Shown one piece after another: positions 1 through 9,716 of a DNA stretch of 64,000 nt (position 1 is its first letter; every line of letters begins with the position of its first letter). The position numbers and the translations under genes were made by a program. The notes beneath the pieces were generated by a model. The model was not told where the DNA came from, made no database searches, and saw only the letters and a list, made by a program, of their open reading frames with translations. This DNA is from Pseudomonas sp. ZH-FAD (lineage in GTDB: Bacteria > Pseudomonadota > Gammaproteobacteria > Pseudomonadales > Pseudomonadaceae): NCBI RefSeq assembly GCF_002803095.1, contig NZ_PGLR01000020.1, forward strand, positions 1-64,000, written 5' to 3'.

Positions 1-1
1 C

Positions 2-283
2 CCGGCCGGCGCCGTGCATGGCGGCTTCGCCGCTACCTGCCTGGACGGCGCCGCGGCGCTGGCGTTGTTCTCCACCCTGGAGGCGGACGTGCCGCACTCG
101 ACGGTGGATCTCAACGTCAAGTACGTGCGGCCGCTGCGCCCCGGCGAGGTCTATCAGGTGCGCGGCTGGGTCGTCGAGCGTACCCGCAGCCTGGCGATCT
201 GCGACGCACAGATCCTCGATGCGCAGGGCAAGCTGTGCGCCAAGGCCACCACCACCTTCGTCATCGGAGCGGCCAAGGCATGA
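2..283 (+). CDS. PaaI-type hotdog thioesterase, 3' part
   Basis: The reading frame is open from the window edge, so the 5' end is missing. The visible 93 codons contain a Gly-Ala-Val-His-Gly-Gly stretch followed by an Ala/Leu-rich helix (ATCLDGAAALAL) and a VDLNVKYVRPLRPGE strand. This is the central signature and active-site helix of PaaI/YigI-type acyl-CoA thioesterases. Such enzymes hydrolyse acyl- or aryl-CoA esters in the cytoplasm; the substrate cannot be told from this fragment. Its TGA overlaps the ATG of the next gene (ATGA), so the two are probably translated together. Family assignment is good, specific role unknown. Confidence 0.75.
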   Translation, partial: PAGAVHGGFAATCLDGAAALALFSTLEADVPHSTVDLNVKYVRPLRPGEVYQVRGWVVERTRSLAICDAQILDAQGKLCAKATTTFVIGAAKA

Positions 284-1296
284 AGGAGCTCATCGTTCAG
301 GGCCCCGGCCAACTGGCCTGGCTCGAGGCGCCCGATCCACAACTTGCTACTCCGGCCAGTGCCCTGGTCAGGCCCATCGCCTCGGCTTCCTGTGATCTGG
401 ATCGACGCCTGATCGCCGGCACCACGCCGTTCAAACCGCCCTTCGCGCTGGGTCATGAATGTGTGGCCGAGGTGCTGGAGGTCGGGTCGGCCGTGCGTAA
501 CCTGCGCCGTGGCGATCTGGTTTCGGTGCCCTGGAAGATCGCCTGCGGCAGCTGTGCTCAATGCCTGGTCGGGCGCTCCAGCGCCTGCACGGCAGTACCG
601 CGCATGGCCGCCTACGGCGTACCGGCGGGTGGCCACTGGGGCGGGCTGTTCTCGGAAATGGTGATGGTGCCCTTCGCCGACGCCATGCTGGTGCCATTGC
701 CTGCCGGGCTCGACCCCGTGGCCGTGTCTAGCGCCAGCGACAACCTCACCGATGCCTGGGTGGCCGCCAGCCGGCCGCTGGCCACACGCCAGGATGCCCG
801 GGTATTGGTGGTCGGCGGCACGGAAAGCCTTGGCGTGCTCGCCGTGCAGATGGCTCGGGCCGCCGGGGCGGCCAGCGTGGACTATCTCGATGAGCATCCA
901 CTGCGCCAGCAGCTTGCCGCGCGCAGTGGCGCCGGTGTCGATCTGATGGGGCGCGATCTCGACCGCAGCTATGACCTGGTGATCTCCGCTACCCGTGATC
1001 ATCAGGCGCTGCGACGGGGATTGCTGGCGCTGGCACCCGGCGGACATTGCTCGTGCATCGGTATTATCTTCGACGATCCGAAGATTCCGCTGTTCGATAT
1101 GTACCTGCGCGACGTCACCTTCTCGGTGGGTGCCTGCAGCGTGCAGCAGCATATCCCCAAGGTGCTTGATCTGGTGCACAGCGGCTGTTGCGATCCGCTG
1201 CTGGTCAACCCCCAGGTGGTGGGTTGGGAGGACGCGCCGCAGGCGCTGATTCAGCCGCTGACCAAGTGCATCGTGGTGCGCGAGCGCATCACCTGA
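280..1296 (+). CDS. Zinc-dependent alcohol dehydrogenase family protein
   Basis: This 338-residue protein belongs to the medium-chain dehydrogenase/reductase family. It has a GHE motif with the catalytic-zinc histidine, a cysteine cluster (CGSCAQC then a fourth Cys eight residues on) typical of the structural zinc lobe, and a Rossmann stretch (VLVVGGTESLGVLAVQMA) for NAD(P). It would oxidise an alcohol or reduce an aldehyde; the substrate is unknown. The start is the ATG at 280, overlapping the thioesterase stop. A longer frame from 235 would overlap that gene more deeply and adds an Arg/His-rich tail without family support. Coupling to an acyl-CoA thioesterase suggests a small catabolic operon that begins before the window. 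Confidence 0.8.
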   Translation: MKELIVQGPGQLAWLEAPDPQLATPASALVRPIASASCDLDRRLIAGTTPFKPPFALGHECVAEVLEVGSAVRNLRRGDLVSVPWKIACGSCAQCLVGRSSACTAVPRMAAYGVPAGGHWGGLFSEMVMVPFADAMLVPLPAGLDPVAVSSASDNLTDAWVAASRPLATRQDARVLVVGGTESLGVLAVQMARAAGAASVDYLDEHPLRQQLAARSGAGVDLMGRDLDRSYDLVISATRDHQALRRGLLALAPGGHCSCIGIIFDDPKIPLFDMYLRDVTFSVGACSVQQHIPKVLDLVHSGCCDPLLVNPQVVGWEDAPQALIQPLTKCIVVRERIT

Positions 1297-1302
1297 GACG
1301 GC

Positions 1303-1770
1303 TCAGTTGAGCTGTTCGGCAAGCGCCAGCATCACCCGCCGCCAGGCGTCCTGACCGTCGGCGTCGGTGGTGGCGAAGGCGTCGCGCAGGGTGCGCCGCT
1401 CCAGCTCGGTGGCTTCGGCCTCCAGTGCCGCGCCCGCTTCACTCAGGGCCAGCAGCTTGAAGCGATGCCGGCCCGGTTCGCGGCTGTACTGCACCAGCGC
1501 CTGTTCGAACAGGTGCGAGAGTGGGCGATGCAGCGCCTGGTTGCTGACGCCCAGGGTGGTGGCCAGTTCACCTACGCTGATTGCATCGGCGCGGGCGATC
1601 ACATACAGAATACGGTGGTGCACGCGGGACAGCCCGCGCGCCTCGAGAAAACGGTCGGCCTCCACCGTCAGGCCGCGGAAACCGAAGTGCAGCAGCTCGA
1701 GGCTACGGTCCAGTGGGTCCAGCGATTTCAGGTTCACGGACGCCGTATTGATCTTTTTCTCGATGACCAT
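1303..1770 (-). CDS. MarR family transcriptional regulator
   Basis: The product is about 155 residues with a winged-helix core: SVGELATTLGVSNQALHRPLSHLFEQALVQYSREPGRHRFKLLALSEAG, covering recognition helix and wing. MarR proteins are cytoplasmic dimeric repressors that often sense small aromatic or electrophilic compounds. It is transcribed divergently from the glutathione transferase at 1844, so control of that gene is a reasonable inference. The start is uncertain: I prefer ATG at 1770 (MVIEKK), but an in-frame GTG at 1800 is possible. It runs convergently toward the dehydrogenase gene, with only 6 bases between the stops. Confidence 0.75.
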   Translation of the reverse strand: MVIEKKINTASVNLKSLDPLDRSLELLHFGFRGLTVEADRFLEARGLSRVHHRILYVIARADAISVGELATTLGVSNQALHRPLSHLFEQALVQYSREPGRHRFKLLALSEAGAALEAEATELERRTLRDAFATTDADGQDAWRRVMLALAEQLN

Positions 1771-1843
1771 GGGATATTCGCGCGGGTTGACGTGACGCAC
1801 AGCCTAAGGTCTGCACCCGCCCCTCACAACACTAAACAGGAAC

Positions 1844-2455
1844 ATGCACATGCAACTGATCTACGCCGCTGCCTCACCCTTCGCTCGCAAGGTTCGCGTG
1901 CTGGCCGCGGAAACCGGCCTGCTGGATCGAATCGAACTGCTTGATACCGCCGTGCTGCCAACCACGCTCAACGAACGGGTCAACGCCCTCAACCCGTTGG
2001 GCAAGATTCCGGTGCTACTGACCGATGCCGACGAGGTGCTGTACGACAGCCGGGTGATCTGCGAATACCTCGACACCCTGCATGCGGGGGCGAAGCTGCT
2101 GCCGAGCGGCGCTGCGCGCTGGCAGGTGCTGTGCCTGATGGCACTGGCCGACGGCCTGATGGATGCTGCACTGCTGGCGCGATATGAGCGCGCTGCGCGA
2201 CCCGCGGAGCTGCAGTGGTCGGCCTGGCTGGATGGCCAACTGGGCAAGGTGCAGCGCTCCCTGGCGGAGCTGGAACGCCAGGTCGAACGACTACAGGGCC
2301 CGCTCGACCTGGGGCAGATCGGCGTTGCCTGCGCGCTGGGCTACCTGGACTTCCGCTTCGCCGACCTCGATTGGCGCGCCGCTCATCCTGGCCTGGCCGC
2401 CTTTCAGCAGACCTTCGCCCAGCGCGCCTCCATGCAGGCCAGCGCGCCAGTGTGA
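1844..2455 (+). CDS. Glutathione S-transferase family protein
   Basis: The 203-residue product has an N-terminal thioredoxin-like glutathione site (LIYAAASPFARKVRVLAAETGL; the Ser/Pro-Phe region is the usual catalytic turn), a cis-Pro strand (NPLGKIPVL), the Asp-Ser-Arg glutathione-contact motif (YDSRVICEYLD), and an all-helical C-terminal domain. It would conjugate glutathione to electrophiles or reduce hydroperoxides in the cytosol. An AGGAA ribosome site precedes ATG 1844; a second in-frame ATG at 1850 is an alternative start. It is the likely target of the divergent MarR regulator. Confidence 0.82.
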   Translation: MHMQLIYAAASPFARKVRVLAAETGLLDRIELLDTAVLPTTLNERVNALNPLGKIPVLLTDADEVLYDSRVICEYLDTLHAGAKLLPSGAARWQVLCLMALADGLMDAALLARYERAARPAELQWSAWLDGQLGKVQRSLAELERQVERLQGPLDLGQIGVACALGYLDFRFADLDWRAAHPGLAAFQQTFAQRASMQASAPV

Positions 2456-2592
2456 GAGTCCGGCAGTGCCAAGGGAGTGAGTTTCATCTCTGGGTTGCAA
2501 TGGCGAAGCGAGAATTGTCGAGTATCTGGCGCAAGATTTCTCGGAGTGATACCAAAAGGCTATTATTCTGGCGCGCATATTGCTTTGCTTTA

Positions 2593-2606
2593 GTCATTTA
2601 ATTGAC
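2593..2606. promoter_or_regulatory. Candidate FleQ box 1 upstream of pelA
   Basis: GTCATTTAATTGAC matches the published FleQ consensus GTCAATAAATTGAC of P. aeruginosa pel at 12 of 14 positions. It lies about 215 bases before the pelA start. FleQ is a c-di-GMP-responsive enhancer-binding protein that represses or activates pel. Assignment rests on sequence match and location. Confidence 0.65.
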
Positions 2607-2643
2607 TATTTTCGAATGTGTATGCCGTCTATCTGAGCTGAAT

Positions 2644-2657
2644 ATCGGAAAATTGAC
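2644..2657. promoter_or_regulatory. Candidate FleQ box 2 overlapping a -35-like TTGACA
   Basis: ATCGGAAAATTGAC keeps the AAATTGAC half of the FleQ consensus (10 of 14 overall). It overlaps TTGACA at 2653-2658, which could be a sigma-70 -35 element. The -10 region near 2676 is poor. Overlap of an operator with the -35 would fit FleQ acting as a repressor. The rest of the 366-base gap 2456-2821 shows a short CCTC-GCCA-GAGG hairpin near 2758-2769 and nothing else I can name. Confidence 0.45.
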
Positions 2658-2821
2658 AGTTTGTTGGTCGTGCTGATTCAATGCCGACACATAAAGCGTC
2701 ACGATTGTGCTCGAGGTCCAGGGGTCGACTAGAGTTTCAGCAGGTGACGGGGGGACGCCTCGCCAGAGGTTTCTGAGAGAAGTAGGCGTGCAAGCGCTTT
2801 TCAGTTCAGTGGGTTGATCAG

Positions 2822-5593
2822 TTGAAATTCTCAAAGGGAATAGTCGGGTTTTTCAGCCTGGCCGTTGCGTTTTTCGCTAGTACAGCACTTGCCCAGCCCT
2901 CCAGCGTAGCTTTCTGGTACGCCGACGAGCCGCCGCTCCCAGAGCTGTCGCAGTTCGAGTGGGTGGTTGTTGAGCCCGGACATATCTCCGCTGCCGACCT
3001 CGCTTATCTCAAGGCCCAGGGCCGCACGGTGTTCGCTTACCTGTCGGTCGGTGAATACCATGGTGATCTCACCGCGGCCGGCTTGAAGGACGCTGCCAGC
3101 AGCATCAGAAACAGTGCCTGGAACAGTCAGGTCATGGATCTCGATGCATCCGCCTGGCGCGACTATCTCCTTGGCCGAGCCAGTGCTCTGAAAGGGCAAG
3201 GTTACGACGGCGTTTTTCTCGATACGCTGGACAGTTTCCATCTCCAGCCCAAGGCTTTTCAGGAGCCGCAGCGCCTGGCCCTGAAAAGTCTTCTGCAGCA
3301 GATGCATCGCCGCGAGCCCGAACTCAAGCTGTTCTTCAATCGGGGTTTCGATGTGCTGCCCGAGCTGCCGGGCGTCGCGTCTGCCGTCGCCGTGGAGTCC
3401 CTTTATGCAGGGTGGGACGCTGCAGGTGGCGGTTATCGTCAGGTGCCCCAGCGTGATCGTGACTGGTTGCTGCCACACCTCGATGACGCAAGGTCAAAAG
3501 GCATTCCGGTCGTGGCGATCGAATACCTGCCCCCGGAGCAGCGCAAGGAGTCTCGCGAGCTTGCTGCTCGCCTGGTTCGTGAGGGCTTCATTCCCTACAT
3601 CACGTCGCCTGCACTGAATGCATTGGGGATGAGTTCCATCGAGGTCCAGCCACGGCGTATCGGTCTGGTCTACGACCCTCGGGAAGGCGAGCTCGAGGAC
3701 AACCCGGGCCACATCTATCTTGGCGGGCTGCTCGAGTACCTGGGATATCGCGTCGACTACTGGCCTGCCGACGCGTCGCTGCCGCAGCGTTCGCTCAAGG
3801 GACTGTATGCCGGCGTCGTGGTCTGGATGACCAGTGGTGCCCCGGAGAAGCGCGACATCTTCGAGGATTGGCTGAACAAACGGCTCGATGAACAGGTGCC
3901 GCTTGCTTTCTTTTCCGGTCTGCCGCTGGACAACGACAGCCTGCTCAGCCGTCTTGGCATTCGTACACTGTCGCAGCCGATTGCCGATGACGCCGTACTG
4001 GAATCGCATGATGCCGCGCTGGTCGGTGGGTTCGAGGCACCCATGCGCTTGCGTACCCGGGAGCTGCCCGCGCTGACGGTTACCAATCCTGACGTGACCC
4101 AGGCCGCTGTGGCTCTGCGTAGTGGTGAAAGGCGCTATGTACCGGTTGCGACGGGCAGTTGGGGTGGTTTTGCGCTGACGCCCTATGTGTTCGAAGAGGG
4201 GCTGGATCACCGTCGCTGGATCGTCGACCCCTTCGCTTTCCTCCAGCGCGCCTTCGCCTTGCCTCCCATCCCCAGACCTGACACGACCACGGAAAACGGC
4301 CGACGGATCGCCACCGTGCACCTCGATGGCGATGGTTTCGTTTCCCGCGCCGAGGTAACTGGTACGCCTTACTCCGGTATCCAGGTACTGGATGATTTCA
4401 TCACCCCCTATCCGTTGCTGACTTCGGTTTCGGTGATCGAAGGCGAGGTCGGCCCCAACGGCATGTATCCGCACCTGGCTCGCGAGCTGGAGCCGATCGC
4501 CCGCAAGATCTTTGCCGACCCAAAGGTCGAAGTCGCCAGCCACACCTTTAGTCACCCGTTCTTCTGGCAGCCGGAGAAGTCGTCGCAGCGTGAAGACTTC
4601 GAGGCGCAGTACGGCTACATGATGGCCATACCAGGCTACAAGACGCTGGACATGCAGCGTGAGGTCGTGGGCGCGCGCGACTACATCAACCAGCGCCTGA
4701 CCACGCCTGAGAAGCCGGTGAAGATGATCTTCTGGTCGGGTGATGCCATGCCCAGTGCCGAGACGCTCAAGCTGGCGTATGACAGCGGTCTGCCCAACGT
4801 CAACGGCGGCAACACGGTTCTGACCAATGCCTACCCTTCGCTGACCGGCCTCTATCCATTGATTCGTCCGACCTCCGGAGGCCTGCACTTCTACGCGCCG
4901 GTGATCAACGAGAACGTCTATACCAATCTGTGGACGGGGCCCTACTACGGCTTCCGTGGGGTGCAGGAAACCTTCGCGCTGACCGACAGCCCGCGCCGCC
5001 TGCGTGGCTTTCACCTGTATTACCACTTCTACTCGGGGACCAAGCAGGCCTCCATTCGGGTGATGAAGCAGACCTATCAGGCCATGGTCGACAGCCAGCC
5101 GCTGTCGCTGTGGATGAGCGATTACATCCAGCGCGTAGAGGGCCTTTACCGAGCGAGCCTGGCCAAGCGCAGCGATGGTGCATGGTTGATCAGGGGGCTG
5201 GTGGGCATGCGTACGCTGCGTCTCGACCCGGCTCTGGGCTGGCCCGATCTGTCGCGTTCCGAGGGGATTGCGGGCGTGCGAGATCTGCCGCAGGGACGTT
5301 ACGTGCACCTCAGCGGGCCTGAGGCGGTGCTGGCGCTGCGCGAAACGCGTGATCCGCGTCCATCTCTGGAAGAGGCCAACATCCCGTTGACTGCCTGGCG
5401 TTACAACGATGACAGAAACGTCATGTTTTCCTTCGAGGGGGAATTTCCGCTGACGTTCAGCGTTCGCTCGGCCAGGGCGTGTCAGGTACAGGTGGGGGGC
5501 AGTCGCTTTCAGGCGAAGGCTGACAAGGGTCTCTGGCACTTCGAGTTGCCAATGAAGCGGGTGAGAGATGGAAAGCTTATCTGCAACCAGTAA
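2822..5593 (+). CDS. pelA: PelA, Pel polysaccharide hydrolase/deacetylase
   Basis: The 923-residue periplasmic enzyme is slightly shorter than the 948-residue P. aeruginosa PelA. It opens with a signal peptide ending near ALAQ. The glycoside hydrolase domain carries D134 (GVFLDTLD) and E192 (VESLYAGW), matching D160 and E218 of P. aeruginosa with a constant offset of 26. A middle Rossmann-like region follows. The carbohydrate esterase domain has metal ligands D502 and D504 (HLDGDGF) and H574 and H578 (SHTFSHP), matching D528, D530, H600 and H604. It deacetylates and trims Pel before export and works with PelB. The start is TTG with only a weak AGTGGG ribosome site; an upstream TTG at 2815 meets a stop at once. 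The 3' end overlaps pelB by 26 bases. Confidence 0.96.
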   Translation: MKFSKGIVGFFSLAVAFFASTALAQPSSVAFWYADEPPLPELSQFEWVVVEPGHISAADLAYLKAQGRTVFAYLSVGEYHGDLTAAGLKDAASSIRNSAWNSQVMDLDASAWRDYLLGRASALKGQGYDGVFLDTLDSFHLQPKAFQEPQRLALKSLLQQMHRREPELKLFFNRGFDVLPELPGVASAVAVESLYAGWDAAGGGYRQVPQRDRDWLLPHLDDARSKGIPVVAIEYLPPEQRKESRELAARLVREGFIPYITSPALNALGMSSIEVQPRRIGLVYDPREGELEDNPGHIYLGGLLEYLGYRVDYWPADASLPQRSLKGLYAGVVVWMTSGAPEKRDIFEDWLNKRLDEQVPLAFFSGLPLDNDSLLSRLGIRTLSQPIADDAVLESHDAALVGGFEAPMRLRTRELPALTVTNPDVTQAAVALRSGERRYVPVATGSWGGFALTPYVFEEGLDHRRWIVDPFAFLQRAFALPPIPRPDTTTENGRRIATVHLDGDGFVSRAEVTGTPYSGIQVLDDFITPYPLLTSVSVIEGEVGPNGMYPHLARELEPIARKIFADPKVEVASHTFSHPFFWQPEKSSQREDFEAQYGYMMAIPGYKTLDMQREVVGARDYINQRLTTPEKPVKMIFWSGDAMPSAETLKLAYDSGLPNVNGGNTVLTNAYPSLTGLYPLIRPTSGGLHFYAPVINENVYTNLWTGPYYGFRGVQETFALTDSPRRLRGFHLYYHFYSGTKQASIRVMKQTYQAMVDSQPLSLWMSDYIQRVEGLYRASLAKRSDGAWLIRGLVGMRTLRLDPALGWPDLSRSEGIAGVRDLPQGRYVHLSGPEAVLALRETRDPRPSLEEANIPLTAWRYNDDRNVMFSFEGEFPLTFSVRSARACQVQVGGSRFQAKADKGLWHFELPMKRVRDGKLICNQ

Positions 5594-8500
5594 ACGTGAG
5601 CGTCAGACGCGCCTGCTCAACCCATGGATGATCGTGCTTGTCGCGCTCTTCGTGATTGCGCTGCTGGCCCTGTCCTACAAGAGCGAGGACGTATTTCTTC
5701 CCTCTGACGATTCGCCCCCCGACGCGGTGGCGATCAGCTATACGGAGTTGCTGATCAAGGCTCACCCTGAAGATGACCAACTGCGGCTGAGATTGATCGA
5801 CCAGTTGATTCAGGTCGGTGACTTCAAGCGTGCCCGCGAGTACCTCGAACAGCTGCAAGGCCGCCTTTTGGCCATTACGCCGTTCTATGTGGTGATGCTG
5901 GATATCCTCAGGGCTCAGGCCGATCCGAACGGTATCAGCGAGGCGCAGCGTGCGCAGCTGATCGAGGAGTTGCGGGCGCTGAACATCGCTGACCTGGATA
6001 ACTCCATGCTGGAGCGCACGGCGCGTTACGCGCTGGAGATCGGTGGCCTGGATGTGGCCGTGACGTCCTACAAGGCACTCGCCGAGCGTGATACCGCGCG
6101 GCGCACTCACTGGCTGGGCGAAGCCGCCCTGTGGAGCCTGGCGAACAATGACCAAAGCGGCGCTGCGCAAATCTACCTGCAGTTGGCCGCGGCGGAGCCG
6201 GATGCACAAAAGCGTGTCGAGCACCTGCGTGAGGCGTTCAATGCCTTGCGCGCCGCAAACCACTCCGCGCAGGCCGCGGAGCTGCTGGCTAAGCATCTTG
6301 GTGAGTTGAATGCCGAGCAGGAGTCGCTGGATTGGCTTGCCGAAGGTGTGGACGCTGCACAGGCGGCGCAGCGCTTCGATCTTGCCGAGACCTTCGTTCA
6401 GCACTGGTTGAGCCTGAAGTCCGATGATCATCGGGCACTCAATGCCGATTTCCGTCTCAGTCTGGCATCCGGTGCCATCGAGCGTGCCTGGCAGCTCGGG
6501 CCGCAACTGCTGGCGCAGGCTCCCGATGATTTCGAGTTGATGGCTGAACTGGCGCGCCTGGCAGAATGGACCGGGCATACCCAGCAGGCATTGAACTACT
6601 GGGTACAGATGCTCGCTCATCAGGAAGACCCGGCAATGCGTGAGCGCGTCTGGCGCTACGCATTGCAGCTGTTCGATTTCGATCAGGTGGTCAGTACGCT
6701 CTCGGCCATCGACCGTCAGCGGCAGATGACGGATCAGGAAGTGGACACGCTGGTATACAGCCATGAGGTCCGCGGCACTCCTGAAGATGCGGAGTCCTGG
6801 CTACGGGCTTATCTGCAGCGCTACCCCAATCATCTGTTTGCTCGCAAGCGCCTGCGCATGCTGCTGGAGAACACCCAGCAGCTCGACAAGGAGGCTGAGC
6901 TCTGGGCCAGCATGGCTGAGCGCACGAGCCTGACCACCGAAGATCGTATCCGCTGGGCCAAGGTGCATTGGAACCTCTTTCAGGCGGATCAGGCCTGGGC
7001 GGTACTGACCGCCGTGGATGCGAGCAAGGTGGATGATCCCGAATACTGGCAACTGCGCGCTGACCTTGCCTGGAAGCTCGAGCGGGATACCGATGTTCGC
7101 GCGGCATACGAGCGGCTGGTCAGCCTCGACGTGCCGTTGGGCCGGGATGATGAAGATCGCCTGATCCGAATCTACTGGGACAAGGAGCCGCGCCGTGCGC
7201 TGCAGGTTTTGGTGGAGAGCTGACGGCGTACCGGCAGGGTGGCGCGGCTGACCGTGGCACTGCAGCTGGCCGAGACCTTGCGCGACTGGGATACGCTCAG
7301 AGCGTTGCTGGCCGAGGCTGAGCAATCGCCGACGGGGCGCGGTAGTTCGCAGTACTGGCTCGCTCGTGCGGCGCTGGCTGCCGAAGATGGGCAGTACGAG
7401 CAGGCCAACCAGTTCTACAAACAGGCCCTGGCTCAGTTCCCGGAAGACAACCTGGTGCGTCAGCGCATGCTCTGGTTCTACATCGACAACGCCCAGCGCG
7501 ATGTTCTTGCAGCACTGCTGCCGCAGTGGCGCTCACGGGCCGTTGCTGACAGTCGTTTGTGGCTGCCCTATGCCACCGGTCACATGATGCTCAACAACAC
7601 AGGCGAGGCCTTGCTCTGGTTCCGCCAGCACCTCAAGTCCAATCCATCAGATCGTCTGGCGCTGGCTGCATATGCCGATGCTGCCGAGGCTGCTGGTTAT
7701 GCCGACCTGGCCTGGCGCCTGCGTCGTCAATTGCTCAAGGATACGGACCGCACGCGCATCATTGCGACGCCGGAAGGCTATGCCATGTATCTGCGCCTGC
7801 TCGCCGGCAGCCAGGGCTCGCTGGTTTCGCTGGCGCAGGCCAGGCAGTTGTGGAACGGCGAGCAGGCGACGCTGCAACTCTGGTTCGAACATTTCCTCGA
7901 GCGGCTGGACGCGGGCAACCAGGCGGCGCTCAAGGACGACTGGCTGGCGTGGGGTGCTGCACGCGGCCTCGAGCCAGGCAATTACGATCAGATTCAGCAG
8001 GCGCTACGCAGCGATAACCGTGAGCAGATGCAGCGTCTTCTGCAGCGCGGCGGCCTGGACGTGGCACATCAGGTCGAGGTTCTCGCTCGCCTGGGGCATG
8101 ACGGCGAGGCATTGGCCACCGCGCTCAGCGCTCAGGGCGACGAGCAGCCGGTGTCCATTCGCCAGCAACTGCTCTATCAGGCTACCGGCATGCTGGAGCG
8201 TTCACCGCAGGGCATCCAGCTGGGCTGGCACAAGATGGACTTCGGCGACCTGGATATGTCCGGGCCTCGTTTGCGCGTTGCGCGCAATCTGGGCGACGAC
8301 TGGTACGCCGATCTGCAACTCGACCAGATGCGCTATGACAGCGCCAACTTGGACAACGCGGTGATGGGCAATGAGCGCAATCTCAAGCTGCATACCCGTC
8401 GAGAGCTGTCCGATGGCGACCTTAGCCTGTATCTCGACAGCAGTCTGCGCGATGACGATGACCGCCATGGCCTTGGCGTCGAGCGGACCTGGCGCCTGAG

Positions 8501-9170
8501 TTCGCGCGACGAGCTGGGCATCGCCGTGGATTGGCACAGGCAGGCCGATGACACCGGGCTGTTGCGCGCCCTGGGTATGCGTGACGGCCTGGGCCTGAGA
8601 GGTCAGCACGGCTTTTCCGCGCGTGACCAGCTGAGCTGGTCGATCACTCACAGCCGCTACAGCTCGAGAAGCGGTGATGCGCTCGGCACTGGCAATGGCG
8701 TATCCGTCGAGTGGGGGCACATGCTGTTCTTCGACGATCCTTCCTGGCTGCTGCGTACCGGCCTCGATTACCAGAAGAACAGTGTCGAGAGCGAGGTTCC
8801 CAGTGAGCTTCTGAGCGCGAACGGAGGCGCCTACATACCCTTCGATACCACGCCGGGGGCTACGATCCAGGGCGAGGAGCTGATGCAGGATCGTTACGGC
8901 CAGGTGTACGTCGCCAGCACCTGGCGCCGAGGCTTCCCCGGCGCACTGAATCGAACCCGTCCACAGTTCACCTGGATGGTCGACACCATTGCCGGCTGGC
9001 AGTGGACGGAAAAGCAGTTCAACTACGGTATCAACCTGGGCGTTGGCGTCGAGTTGTTCGGTGATGACGAGTTGGCTGTGACCCTCGGCTATCAATCCGC
9101 TCCCCGTGGTGGAGAGGGTGATGCCGGCGGGTCCATGGGTATTACCTACAGCACCCGTTTTGGGCGCTAA
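5568..9170 (+). pseudogene. pelB: PelB, TPR/outer-membrane porin, interrupted by in-frame TGA
   Basis: PelB anchors PelA through TPR repeats and exports Pel through an outer-membrane beta barrel. Here one frame of about 1200 codons runs from ATG 5568 to TAA 9170, the size of the ~1193-residue family, but TGA at 7221-7223 (codon 552) stops it. The upstream part (551 codons) has a cytoplasmic tail, a membrane helix (WMIVLVALFVIALLAL) and TPR-like helices. The downstream part (643 codons if restarted at GTG 7239) has more TPRs and, from about 8210, the alternating barrel strands that end in RFGR. Both pieces share one frame, so this is a nonsense change, most simply TGG to TGA, not a frameshift. 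A restarted C-terminal half would lack a signal sequence. A base-calling error is the main alternative. Confidence 0.9.
7221..7223 (+). other. Premature TGA stop inside pelB
   Basis: The context reads GAG AGC TGA CGG CGT, in frame with good PelB-like sequence on both sides. A single G-to-A change of a Trp codon explains it. No ribosome site of note precedes the next start candidate, GTG 7239. Confidence 0.9.
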
Positions 9171-9191
9171 GCAAGGATTCTCAAAGGAGGA

Positions 9192-9716
9192 ATGACGATG
9201 CAAATCATCCGTTGCCTGACCCTGGTGGTCATTGCAGCACTCGCGACCGGGTGCTCGAGCTTCACCCGCGAAAGTGGCCAGACGCTGCCGCGCAACGCCT
9301 CCTGGGGCGTGGCGCCGCTGGTCAACTACGCCCAGACTCCGCAGGCCGGTGAGCGCGCCGAGCAGATCCTGATCAGCATTCTGGCCGAAGAGGGCGTGCG
9401 TCCGCTGATGTATCCCCAGCCGCCGCGTCAGGACCTGTTGCTGCAGGACGACCGTGAGCGCCAGATCCAGGCGCTCGACTGGGCACGCCAACAGCGTCTG
9501 GCTTACGTGATCACCGGTAGCGTCGAGGAGTGGCAGTACAAGAATGGCCTCGATGGTGAACCCGCCGTGGGCGTCAGCCTGCAGGTGCTGGAGCCGGCTA
9601 CCGGGCGGGTGGTCTGGAGCTCGAGTGGCGCCCGAGCGGGTTGGTCGCGCGAGAGTCTGGCGGGGGCGGCGCAGAAGGTGCTGCGTGAGCTGGTCGGTAA
9701 CCTCGACTTCGAGTAA
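9192..9716 (+). CDS. pelC: PelC, outer-membrane Pel lipoprotein
   Basis: The 174-residue product has a short signal peptide and a lipobox (ALATGC, Cys about residue 21). PelC forms a dodecameric ring on the inner leaflet of the outer membrane that funnels cationic Pel toward PelB. The length agrees with the ~172-residue family. A very good ribosome site (AAAGGAGG) stands 5 bases before ATG 9192; a second ATG follows two codons later. Its stop overlaps the pelD start (TAATG). It is downstream of the interrupted pelB and should still be made. Confidence 0.93.
   Translation: MTMQIIRCLTLVVIAALATGCSSFTRESGQTLPRNASWGVAPLVNYAQTPQAGERAEQILISILAEEGVRPLMYPQPPRQDLLLQDDRERQIQALDWARQQRLAYVITGSVEEWQYKNGLDGEPAVGVSLQVLEPATGRVVWSSSGARAGWSRESLAGAAQKVLRELVGNLDFE

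Noticed and set aside
2700..2821. c-di-GMP riboswitch in the pelA leader
   Set aside because: Only a small CCTC/GAGG hairpin is present; the conserved GEMM core is not seen.
3494..5539. 681-codon open frame antisense to pelA
   Set aside because: High-GC codon structure creates long antisense frames; it lacks any domain pattern and opposes a clearly real gene. The same holds for the long frames antisense to pelB, gabD, gabT, kauB and rep.
7221..7223. TGA in pelB as a programmed recoding (selenocysteine) site
   Set aside because: PelB has no redox function, no SECIS-like hairpin is evident just after the TGA, and the surrounding sequence is best explained by a Trp codon turned into a stop.
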